NCBI RefSeq assembly: GCF_014638915.1
Contig: NZ_BMFQ01000001.1
Coordinates: 1,005,142-1,069,141, forward strand
Reading direction: 5' to 3'
DNA: 64,000 nt
Origin: Xanthomarina arctica
Lineage (GTDB): Bacteria > Bacteroidota > Bacteroidia > Flavobacteriales > Flavobacteriaceae
The notes under the pieces are model-generated. The model was given only the letters and a program-made list of their open reading frames with translations, was not told the origin of the DNA and ran no database searches. The translations under genes were made by a program, and so were the position numbers. Shown piece after piece: positions 52,901-60,400 of this stretch. Within the stretch, counting starts at the first letter, position 1, and each line of letters starts with the position of its first letter.

Positions 52901-54373
52901 TATGGAATTACGGTTTATCAAGAGCAAGTAATGCTACTTTCTCAGAAATTGGCTGGTTTTACTAAAGGTGAAGCCGATGTTTTAAGAAAAGCCATGGGTA
53001 AGAAACAAATTGCGGTTTTGGATAAAATGAAACCTCAGTTTATTGAACAAGCGGGAGAGAGAGGACATGATAAGGACAAACTTGAGAAAATCTGGAAAGA
53101 TTGGGAAGCTTTTGCCAGTTATGCCTTTAACAAATCGCACTCCACTTGTTATGCTTGGATTGCCTATCAAACCGCTTATTTAAAAGCACATTATCCAGCA
53201 GAATATATGGCGGCTGTGCTTTCTAATAATATGAATGATATCAAGCAGGTTACGTTTTTTATGGAAGAATGTAAACGAATGAAGCTAAACGTGCTTGGTC
53301 CAGATATTAACGAGAGTTATTATAAGTTTTCTGTAAATCAAGATAATGCTGTCCGTTTTGGAATGGGAGCTATTAAAGGAGTTGGGCATGGAGCCGTAAA
53401 AACTATTGTAGAAAACAGAAAAGACGATGGCAATTATAAATCGATTTTCGATTTTGCAAAACGAATAGATTTAAGAGCTGCTAATAAAAAAGCTTTCGAA
53501 AACCTAGCTTTAGCTGGTGGTTTCGATTGTTTTGCTACGACGCATAGAGCGCAATATTTTCTTGACGAGGGCGATGGTATTACTTTTCTGGAAAAGGCAA
53601 TCAAGTATGGGGCAAAACATCAAGAAAATGAAAATTCGGCGCAAGTAAGCTTATTTGGTGAAGCCAGCGATGTTCAAATTGAAGAGCCTTTGGTGCCTCC
53701 TTGCGAAGTTTGGGGAACCATGGAAAAACTAGCTAGAGAAAAAGAAGTGGTTGGAATTTATATTTCTGGTCATCCTTTAGACGATTTCAGAATAGAAATG
53801 AAAACTTTTTGTAATGCCAATTTGGCATTGTTAAGAGATTTAGATCAATTTATCAATAGAGAGCTCACTTTTGGTTGCGTGGTTTCAGATGTGCAACATA
53901 GGGTGAGCAAACAAGGAAAAGGATGGGCTATTTTTACTGTTGAAGATTATACAGATAGTTTTGAATTTCGAATTTTTGGAGAGGAGTATTTAAAATTCAG
54001 ACATTTCTTGTTAAAAAATTCCTTTGTTTATGTCAAGTTGTTTGTTCGTGAAGGTTGGGTAAATAGAGAGACTGGAAATAAAAGTGAGCCAAGAATGCAG
54101 TTCAATAGTTTCCAGTTGCTACATGATGTTATGGATACTTATGCTAAGAAGTTATCCATTCAATTACAGATTTCCGATTTGCAAGAAGATCGTATTTCAA
54201 AATTAAAAGAATTGTTTACCATGCATGCAGGCGATAATCTCCTAAACTTCATAATTTATGATACGGAAGAGCAGATAAAACTGGTAATGCCCAGTAGAAA
54301 ACAAAAAGTGAAAATCTCGCAAGAACTGTTGGATGAATTGGAATCGAATGATGTTTTTTATAAGTTGAATTAG
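49988..54373 (+). CDS. dnaE: DNA polymerase III alpha subunit with fused DnaQ-like proofreading domain
   Basis: The 1461-residue replicative polymerase starts with a DEDDh 3'-5' exonuclease at about 1-190: D6 and E8 (IFDTETTGL), D105, and H170/D175 (HNATAD). A PHP domain begins near 260 (FVHLHNHSQFS); it keeps HxH, but Gln replaces acidic and His ligands at two positions, so it may be only partly metal-binding. The polymerase carries the catalytic aspartates D689, D691 and D693 (PDIDIDF). A clamp-binding motif QVSLF is at 1219-1223 and an OB-fold follows. E. coli keeps exonuclease and polymerase in separate genes; the fusion is, to my knowledge, usual in Bacteroidota. It is transcribed alone. 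Confidence 0.96.
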   Translation: MYLIFDTETTGLPKRWDAPITDTDNWPRCIQIAWQLHDDMGKCIEHQDYLIQPDGFNIPYDAEKIHGISTELAQEQGIPLADVLVKFNEALAKAKFVVGQNVKFDLNIMGAEFVRENIENPLQELPVLDTCTEHTATLCQLPGGRYGKFKLPTLTELHQFLFNQPFSEAHNATADVEATTRCFLELIRREEYSQEKLDVQPDYFKNFSEANPKEIKLIGLKHINLKQESAKINKRIQEEQSVDLSEAEIKENISEMAEAEFVHLHNHSQFSVLQSTISIPKLVAAAADQNMPAVALTDHANMMGAFHFVKAVNNHNKGIQTKNKEAEDRGEIPSLKEIKPIIGCEFFVCEDHLDKSRKDNGYQIVLLAKNKNGYHNLAKLSSHGFVNGFYYLPRIDKKLIQEYKEDLIVLTGNLYGEVPSKILNIGENQAEEALLWWKEEFGEDLYIELMRHNQEDENRVNPVLVEFSKKHNVKLVATNNTYYCKQDDANAHDILLCVKDGEKQATPIGRGRGYRYGLPNQEYYFKSSKEMKNLFKDLPDAISNIQEVVDKIEFYQLAREVLLPAFDIPEEFKNDDDLTDGGKRGENAYLKHITFEGANKRYPELTEEITERLNFELDVIQNTGYPGYFLIVEDFIREARKMDVSVGPGRGSAAGSVVAYCLKITNIDPLKYNLLFERFLNPDRVSMPDIDIDFDDEGRSRVMDYVIQKYGSNQVAQIITYGTMAAKSSIRDTARVLDLPLFDADRIAKLIPTMSKLHKIFGADEKALKGMFRAEDLEKVNQLLNISDGDDLEAETVNLARTLEGSVRNTGIHACGVIITPDDITKFVPVATAKDSDLYVTQFDNSVVEDAGLLKMDFLGLKTLTLIKDTVKIVKAKHDVDLDPDTFPLDDEKTYELFQKGETVGVFQYESPGMQKHLKELKPTVFEDLIAMNALYRPGPMEYIPSFTRRKHGQEDIEYDLPAMEEYLKETYGITVYQEQVMLLSQKLAGFTKGEADVLRKAMGKKQIAVLDKMKPQFIEQAGERGHDKDKLEKIWKDWEAFASYAFNKSHSTCYAWIAYQTAYLKAHYPAEYMAAVLSNNMNDIKQVTFFMEECKRMKLNVLGPDINESYYKFSVNQDNAVRFGMGAIKGVGHGAVKTIVENRKDDGNYKSIFDFAKRIDLRAANKKAFENLALAGGFDCFATTHRAQYFLDEGDGITFLEKAIKYGAKHQENENSAQVSLFGEASDVQIEEPLVPPCEVWGTMEKLAREKEVVGIYISGHPLDDFRIEMKTFCNANLALLRDLDQFINRELTFGCVVSDVQHRVSKQGKGWAIFTVEDYTDSFEFRIFGEEYLKFRHFLLKNSFVYVKLFVREGWVNRETGNKSEPRMQFNSFQLLHDVMDTYAKKLSIQLQISDLQEDRISKLKELFTMHAGDNLLNFIIYDTEEQIKLVMPSRKQKVKISQELLDELESNDVFYKLN

Positions 54374-54527
54374 AATTTTTTAGGAGTAAAGACTCTGGTG
54401 AAAAAGAAGCATATAGAATTAAACAATAGGACAATAAAAGAAACAAATTGTCAGGGTGTAAGCTTTGGCAAAATTTTTGACTAATATTGTATAATAATAA
54501 GAAGTTGAACATATTAAACTATAAATT

Positions 54528-54845
54528 ATGGCATTAGAAATAACAGATGCAACGTTTGAAGAAACAGTATTAAAAAGTGATAAACCAGTGATGGTAGATT
54601 TTTGGGCAGCTTGGTGCGGACCATGTAGAATGGTTGGACCAATCATTGACGAAATAAGTACAGAATACGAAGGTAAAGCCGTTGTTGGAAAAGTAGATGT
54701 AGATGCAAATCAAGAATTTGCTGCTAAATATGGTGTTCGTAACATCCCAACAGTTTTGGTATTTCAAAATGGAGAAGTAGTAGGACGTCAAGTTGGTGTA
54801 GCGCAAAAAAGTGCTTATACGGAAGCTATCGATGTGCTTTTGTAA
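54528..54845 (+). CDS. trxA: thioredoxin
   Basis: The 105-residue cytoplasmic thioredoxin has the redox pair C30 and C33 in FWAAWCGPCRM and the cis-proline strand RNIPTVLVFQNGEVVGRQVG. It reduces protein disulfides with thioredoxin reductase. The length is normal. It is read alone, 154 bases after dnaE, with a strong terminator. A near-copy of that terminator occurs 1.25 kb downstream. Confidence 0.97.
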   Translation: MALEITDATFEETVLKSDKPVMVDFWAAWCGPCRMVGPIIDEISTEYEGKAVVGKVDVDANQEFAAKYGVRNIPTVLVFQNGEVVGRQVGVAQKSAYTEAIDVLL

Positions 54846-54868
54846 CATACTTTTTATAAGAAAAGATG

Positions 54869-54899
54869 AAAGGTTTGCTTAACGGCAAACCTTTTTTTT
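54869..54899 (+). terminator. trxA terminator
   Basis: AAAGGTTTGC and GCAAACCTTT pair over 10 bp around TTAACG, followed by a T-run. With the preceding AAGAAAAGATG text it forms the first copy of a direct repeat; the second copy is at 56111-56150. Confidence 0.93.
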
Positions 54900-55027
54900 G
54901 TTAAAAAATGAAGGTGTTTTAAGGTTTTTGAAAAATTTTCATGAATTAAAAATGTGTTTATGTTAACCTTACTTGTAAGATGCTCATTAAAGGATATAAC
55001 TCAAGTATAATTTAAAACACGATAAAG

Positions 55028-56005
55028 ATGAAACTAAAATTTTTAAGATGCTTATCCTTAGCATTTGTTACCGTATTAGTATTTTCATGTAGTAAAGATG
55101 ATGATAACGATGAAATCATTGTAGAGCCAACTGTTAATCAATTATTCAACATTCAAAATGCTACCTTGCAGAATGCCGATTTCCCCACAAGAAACTCAGA
55201 TGTAAACTTAGAAATTCTAAATATAAATACGCATGTTATTCCCGGTGGAACTTCATATGCAACCATAGAAACAAGCACTCCTGCGCAAAAAATATTTGTA
55301 GGTGCTGTAGATAAAATAGGATTTTATGAACTTGAATCTCAAAATAATTCCGACTTAAATCAAAATTTCATCTTAAAAATCAACCAATTAAATCACGAAA
55401 GTAGTTTTACTCTCCAATTAGCATATCTCGATGCAAACAATAATGTAAGTGAAACAATTTATGTAGACTTATTTGTAACCATTGTTGGTACTGGAGCTTT
55501 ACAGGTAAGTCTTTCTTTTGATAATGACAAAGACATTGACTTGCATCTTATCGAGCCAAATGGCGACCATATTTATTATAGTAATCCGCAAAGTAATAAT
55601 GGTGGCTATTTAGACTTAGATTCTAACCCAGGTTGTTCTATTGATGGAATTAACAATGAAAATATTTTTTATCCAGACAATGCCATTATAGAGGCAGGTA
55701 CTTATTTTGTCTATGTAGACATGTATAGCAATTGTAATCCTGATATTGCGACTAATTTTGTAACATCGGTTTATTTAAACGGTGTAGAAATACCTACTTC
55801 TACTCAAAATCCATTTACAGGAAATTTCCCTAATGGTTTTCCAAGTAATTATGGCGGTAGCGATATAGCAAGCGATATAGCACCTATTTTCTCTTTTGAA
55901 ATTACAGAAGGAATGGCCAGAGCTTCGCAATCTGAAAGAAAGTTGCAACCTAAAATATTAACTCCTTCCGCTAGAATGAAAATGATAGAATCAAATTCTC
56001 ATTAA
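55028..56005 (+). CDS. DUF2135-like surface or periplasmic lipoprotein
   Basis: The 325-residue lipoprotein has signal VFSCSKDD (Cys21) followed by an acidic spacer. The middle region (about 30-155) looks like an Ig-like beta domain. Residues about 158-295 match the YfaP/DUF2135 pattern: VSLSFDNDKDIDLHLIEPNG, GGYLDLDSNPGCSIDGINNEN and GTYFVYVDMYSNC, a sandwich with possible metal-binding Asp residues. The C-terminal 30 residues are charged and look disordered. Function is unknown. The gene lies alone between two copies of a terminator-bearing repeat, which suggests late insertion. Confidence 0.82.
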   Translation: MKLKFLRCLSLAFVTVLVFSCSKDDDNDEIIVEPTVNQLFNIQNATLQNADFPTRNSDVNLEILNINTHVIPGGTSYATIETSTPAQKIFVGAVDKIGFYELESQNNSDLNQNFILKINQLNHESSFTLQLAYLDANNNVSETIYVDLFVTIVGTGALQVSLSFDNDKDIDLHLIEPNGDHIYYSNPQSNNGGYLDLDSNPGCSIDGINNENIFYPDNAIIEAGTYFVYVDMYSNCNPDIATNFVTSVYLNGVEIPTSTQNPFTGNFPNGFPSNYGGSDIASDIAPIFSFEITEGMARASQSERKLQPKILTPSARMKMIESNSH

Positions 56006-56029
56006 TCCATAAATATCATTTTAATGTTT

Positions 56030-56064
56030 AAGGCAAACCCAAGTTATTTATTTGGTGTTTGCCT
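56030..56064 (+). terminator. terminator after the DUF2135-like gene
   Basis: AAGGCAAAC and GTTTGCCTT pair (with CAA/TTG extension across one mismatch) around a 10-base loop; a T-run follows. Confidence 0.8.
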
Positions 56065-56110
56065 TTTTAATTAAAACTTAAGCGAAATATTGTGGTAACG
56101 AAATTCTAAA

Positions 56111-56150
56111 AGAAAAGATAAAAGGTTTGCTTTAACGAGAAACCTTTTTT
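56111..56150 (+). repeat. second copy of the trxA terminator repeat
   Basis: AGAAAAGAT, AAAGGTTTGCTTTAACGA and AAACCTTTTTT repeat the trxA terminator text (54858-54899) with a few differences; the right arm lost two pairing bases. It lies just before the DUF58 gene. Confidence 0.65.
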
Positions 56151-56163
56151 AGTTTAGGGGCTT

Positions 56164-57093
56164 ATGGATTTAACTAAAGAACTTAACAAAACTGGAGGTT
56201 TTAAAAACTTAGATTTACTTGCCAAGCAGGTTGTTGAAGGATTTATTGCCGGAATGCATAAAAGCCCGTTTCATGGTTTTTCGGCAGAATTTGCCGAACA
56301 TAAAATCTATAATCAAGGAGAGAGTACCAAACACATCGATTGGAAACTCTATGCTAAAACAGATCGGTTATACACGAAACGTTATGATGAGGAAACCAAT
56401 CTTCGTTGTCATTTAATAATTGATAATAGCAGTTCTATGCACTATCCGGAGCTGAAATCGTTTTCAATAGATCATTTAAATAAAATAGCATTTACAGCTT
56501 TAGCTTCTGCTTCGTTAATGCATGTTCTAAAAAAGCAGAGAGATGCCATAGGAATGAGTATTTATAGTGATAGCTATAATTACTATGCGCCAGAGAAAGG
56601 AAGTGAGAGACATCACCAAATGCTCTTAAATCAACTTAGTGACCTCGTTGTTACAAAACCTGTCAATAAACAAACAGAAACTTATACCTATTTACATCAA
56701 ATAGCTAAAAAAATAAAGAGACGTTCACTTATTTTTTTCTTTACAGACATGTTCCAAACGGATGTCGATCAAGAAAAATTATTTGAAGCTTTAAGACATT
56801 TAAAATACAACAAGCACGAAGTAGTATTGTTTCATGTGTTTGATAAAGAAAAAGAAGTGCTATTCGATTTTGATAACACACCAAAGCGTTATGTGGATGT
56901 CGAGACTGGTGACCACATTAATCTGTATGCCGAAAACATAAAAGAGACCTATAAAAAGGAAGTTTCTGATTTTTTTGAGACCTTAAAATTAAAATGTGCT
57001 CAATACAAAATAAAATATGTGGAAGCGGATATTACAAAAAATTTCGATAACATCCTGACAACCTATATGGTAGAGCGACAAAAATTTGGATAA
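56164..57093 (+). CDS. DUF58 domain protein
   Basis: The 309-residue protein is of the DUF58 family, which usually works with a MoxR AAA+ ATPase and von Willebrand A proteins in envelope or metal-cofactor assembly. Seen parts are GMHKSPFHGFSAEFAEHKIYNQGE near 30, the family hallmark KHIDWKLYAKTDRLYTKRYDE near 58, and a VWA-like fold starting LIIDNSSSM with a MIDAS-type DxSxS-like loop, then LIFFFTDMFQTD. No membrane segment is evident. A MoxR gene is not in the window, so the partner would be elsewhere. It is read alone. Confidence 0.93.
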   Translation: MDLTKELNKTGGFKNLDLLAKQVVEGFIAGMHKSPFHGFSAEFAEHKIYNQGESTKHIDWKLYAKTDRLYTKRYDEETNLRCHLIIDNSSSMHYPELKSFSIDHLNKIAFTALASASLMHVLKKQRDAIGMSIYSDSYNYYAPEKGSERHHQMLLNQLSDLVVTKPVNKQTETYTYLHQIAKKIKRRSLIFFFTDMFQTDVDQEKLFEALRHLKYNKHEVVLFHVFDKEKEVLFDFDNTPKRYVDVETGDHINLYAENIKETYKKEVSDFFETLKLKCAQYKIKYVEADITKNFDNILTTYMVERQKFG

Positions 57094-57124
57094 ATAAAAA
57101 AAATAAAAAAAACTTCAAAAAACA

Positions 57125-57155
57125 TTTGAGATGTTATAAATGAGGTGTATATTTG
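57125..57155 (+). promoter_or_regulatory. tRNA-Asp promoter, Bacteroidota type
   Basis: TTTG (57125-57128), 19 bases, TATATTTG (57148-57155) match both boxes of the consensus exactly, 18 bases before the mature tRNA 5' end. Confidence 0.85.
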
Positions 57156-57173
57156 CAATCGCAATTAAGCAAC

Positions 57174-57247
57174 GGTCTGGTAGTTCAGCTGGTTAGAATG
57201 TCGCCCTGTCACGGCGAAGGTCGCGGGTTCGAGTCCCGTCCAGACCG
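57174..57247 (+). tRNA. tRNA-Asp (anticodon GTC)
   Basis: The 74-base gene folds as a normal tRNA: acceptor GGTCTGG with CCAGACC, discriminator G, D-arm with GTTCAGCTGGTTAGA, anticodon arm TCGCC-CTGTCAC-GGCGA with GTC at 57208-57210, and T-arm GCGGG-TTCGAGT-CCCGT. The 3' CCA is not encoded. It has its own promoter and terminator. Confidence 0.98.
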
Positions 57248-57258
57248 CTAAAATTGTT

Positions 57259-57300
57259 AATCGCTTAGAAATCAATTTGATATCTAAGCGATTTTTTTTT
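57259..57300 (+). terminator. tRNA-Asp terminator
   Basis: AATCGCTTAGA and TCTAAGCGATT form an 11-bp stem followed by ten T. Confidence 0.92.
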
Positions 57301-57353
57301 TGGTGTAAAGTGAAGGTATTCTTAAGGATGTATGATTGTTGGTTTTGTCTTTG

Positions 57354-57435
57354 ACGGTATAAACCAACTGATGCATTAAGTTTATAATAACCTAATGCAT
57401 CAATTAGATATTTCTAAGAAAGAAATATATACCGT
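57354..57435. other. branched folded element after tRNA-Asp
   Basis: In a gene-free stretch of about 150 bases, an outer stem ACGGTATA (57354-57361) with TATACCGT (57428-57435) encloses two inner stems: TGATGCATTA (57369-57378) with TAATGCATCA (57393-57402), and ATATTTC with GAAATAT (about 57407-57427). The layout is that of a three-way junction. It could be a small RNA, a processed 3' region or the relic of a small mobile element; no coding frame is present. Confidence 0.45.
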
Positions 57436-57451
57436 TTTAAACTTAGAGCCC

Positions 57452-60400
57452 TTACCTCACTAAAGAAAAATGCGAACGAAATTGCTTTGTTTGCCCGGAT
57501 TCTTCAAAAGTTAATACAAACCAATAGTCTGTAGCAGGAAGAAGTTCTCCATTAAATGTACCATCCCAACCACGACCTGATGGTTTAATGTTTGCTAAGA
57601 TCTTGCCATAACGATCGAAAATATTAATGGAAGCTTCTGGTTGATTACTTAACGAAGAGATGTTCCAGATGTCATTATAACCATCTGCATTAGGAGTAAC
57701 AAATTTAGGGTAATCTATAATATTTATATCTTCAATAATGATATAACCACAAGAAGGGGTGTCCGTTTTTCTGTCATAAACATAAACAGTATGTATGCCA
57801 CCACTGACATTAGTAAAAACCCCGCCATTATTTAGTATCGGGCCATTGTCTAATTGAAACCAATATTCACCATAGCCATCTACTGTAACTGTGATACTTG
57901 GATTGGGATTGAACGTGTCAGATTGCGTTACGCTAACAAAAACTGCTTGTCCAGATTGGATTACTTCAAAAGGTTCGCTTATTTCTGAAGTACAGTTAGC
58001 AACTGAATTAATTTCTGTGATAGAAATGGTATATAAGCCAGGAGAGGCTGTATTAATTACATAGCTACCTTGATTAGCTCCTGCGATTAAAACACCATCT
58101 AAATACCAAGTGTATTCGTAATTAGGATCCTGTAAATCACTTATTAAGGTGACTTGGTTTTGTGAGATTCCAGTTTCAAAATCAACACATATAGTATTAA
58201 GTCCATCTACAGAAGTTATTTCTGGTTTTAAAATAGGACTTACAGTATAATTGAAAGAAGTCGTTGCAAAACACACATCAGGAATATGAATGTTTGTAAC
58301 TCGAATATAAATAGTTTGATTATAAGCGGTAGTATTAATAAAGTTAGCTGGATCTGGAATTGAGTTGAACCCATCTATAGCATCTTGACTATTCCAATAG
58401 TAACTAACTTCAAAAATGCTCGAATTTTGACCATTTAAAACTTCAGAATCTAAGGTGGTTAAATCGAAAGGGAAATAGCCGTCATTCATGCCATCGTAAT
58501 CACATTCTATAATAGGGTTTGGCATGGTTGCCGTAGCGGCATCTTCCACAAATAAGTCAAACGGAAAAACATCAGAACATAATGTGGTGTTATTAGAAAT
58601 ACTTACATAGATGATTTGATTATAAGCTGCAGTATTTGTATATGGGTTAGTTGAAATTAAAATACTTGTCCCTGGATCTTCATAAAATGTAACCGTAAAA
58701 TCTGCTTGGTTTTGGGTAGCACCTAATATGTTTGGTATTTCGGCTAATAAATTAAAACTATCAATTCCATTACTACTTGTACTACATGCGGTTAACATAG
58801 TTAAATCTATTACAGGGATTGGATTTACAATAATCTCCATAGTTTGGGAGATGGCGCATTGTCCTGAATTAGGCGTAAAAGTATAGGTAGTATTGGCTGT
58901 ATTATTTATTGAAGGATTCCAAGTTCCAGCAATTCCATTATTCGATGTTGTTGGTAATGGAGCTAAACTATCACCATTGCAAATAGGAGTAACCTGTGTA
59001 AACATTGGTGTTACAATTGGATTTACAATTATTTGCATTGTCTCTACAGTTGCACACTGTCCTGCATTGGGAGTAAAAGTATAAGTTGCAGTTGTAGTGT
59101 TGTCAATTGTTGGATTCCAAGTTCCAGTCACGCCATTATTAGAGGTTGTTGGTAATGGTGTTAAAGCATCTCCACTGCAAATAGGTGCAACTTGTGTAAA
59201 CAGAGGTGTTACAATAGGATTTACAATAATGTCCATAGTTTGTGTGGCAGCACATTGCCCTGGATTTGGTGTAAAAGTATAGGTGGTTGTTGTGGTATTG
59301 TCCAAAGTTGGGTTCCAGTTTCCGGTAATTCCATTAGTCGAAGTTGTAGGTAGAGGACTTAAAACGTCCCCATCACAAATAGGATTAACTTGAGTAAATG
59401 TTGGAGTTATGGATGGGTTTACAACAATTTCCATGGATTGTGTTGTAGCACATATTCCCGAATCTGCTGTAAAGATATAGGTAGTGGTTGCCGTATTGTT
59501 AATGGATGGGCTCCAGGTTCCTGTTACGCCATTATTGGATGTGGTTGGTAAAGGCGCTAAAGATTCTCCACTACAAATAGGAGCAACTTGAGTAAAGGTT
59601 GGTGTAATTATTGGATTTACGGTAATGGTCATAGTTTCTACCGTTCCACATTGGCCTGCATCAGGCGTAAATGTATAGGTTGTTGTGGTTGCATTATCAA
59701 TTGCAGGGCTCCAAGATCCAACAATGCCGTTATCAGATGTTGTTGGCAGTGGTGCTAAAGTATCTCCACTACAAATTGGGGCAACCTGAGTAAATGAAGT
59801 TGTTATAATTGGGTTTACAACAATTTGCATATTTTCAACTAATGCACATTGACCTGCATCCGGTGTAAAGGTGTAGGAAGTGGTTGAGGTATTGTTAATT
59901 GCAGGACTCCAGGCTCCTGTTACACCATTATTGGATGTTGTTGGCAAAGGAGCTAAGGTTTCACCATTACAAATAGGAGTTACTTGAGTAAATACGGGAG
60001 TTATAATTGGGTTTACAACTATATCCATTGTTGGCGATGTTCCGCATTGACCGGCATCAGGAGTAAACGTGTAAGTAGTTGTTGTTGTATTGTCGATTGC
60101 TGGGCTCCAGGTACCTGTTACACCATTATTGGACGTAGTTGGTAAAGGAACTAAGGTTTCTCCACTACAAATAGGAGCAACCTGTGTAAAGGTTGGTGTA
60201 ATTATTGGATTTACGGTAATTGTCATTGTTTCTAACGTACCACATTGACCTGCATCAGGCGTAAATGTATAGGTTGTGGTTGAAGTATTATCTACTGTTG
60301 GATTCCAAGTTCCTGTAACACCATTATCAGATGTAGTTGGTAATGGGGCTAAAGTTTCTCCATTACAGATAGGTGCAACTTGCGTGAAAGTAGGTGTTAA

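Noticed and set aside
57174-57300. tRNA-Asp as the attachment site of a genomic island.
   Set aside because: No duplicated tRNA 3' end, integrase or phage gene is seen in the window.
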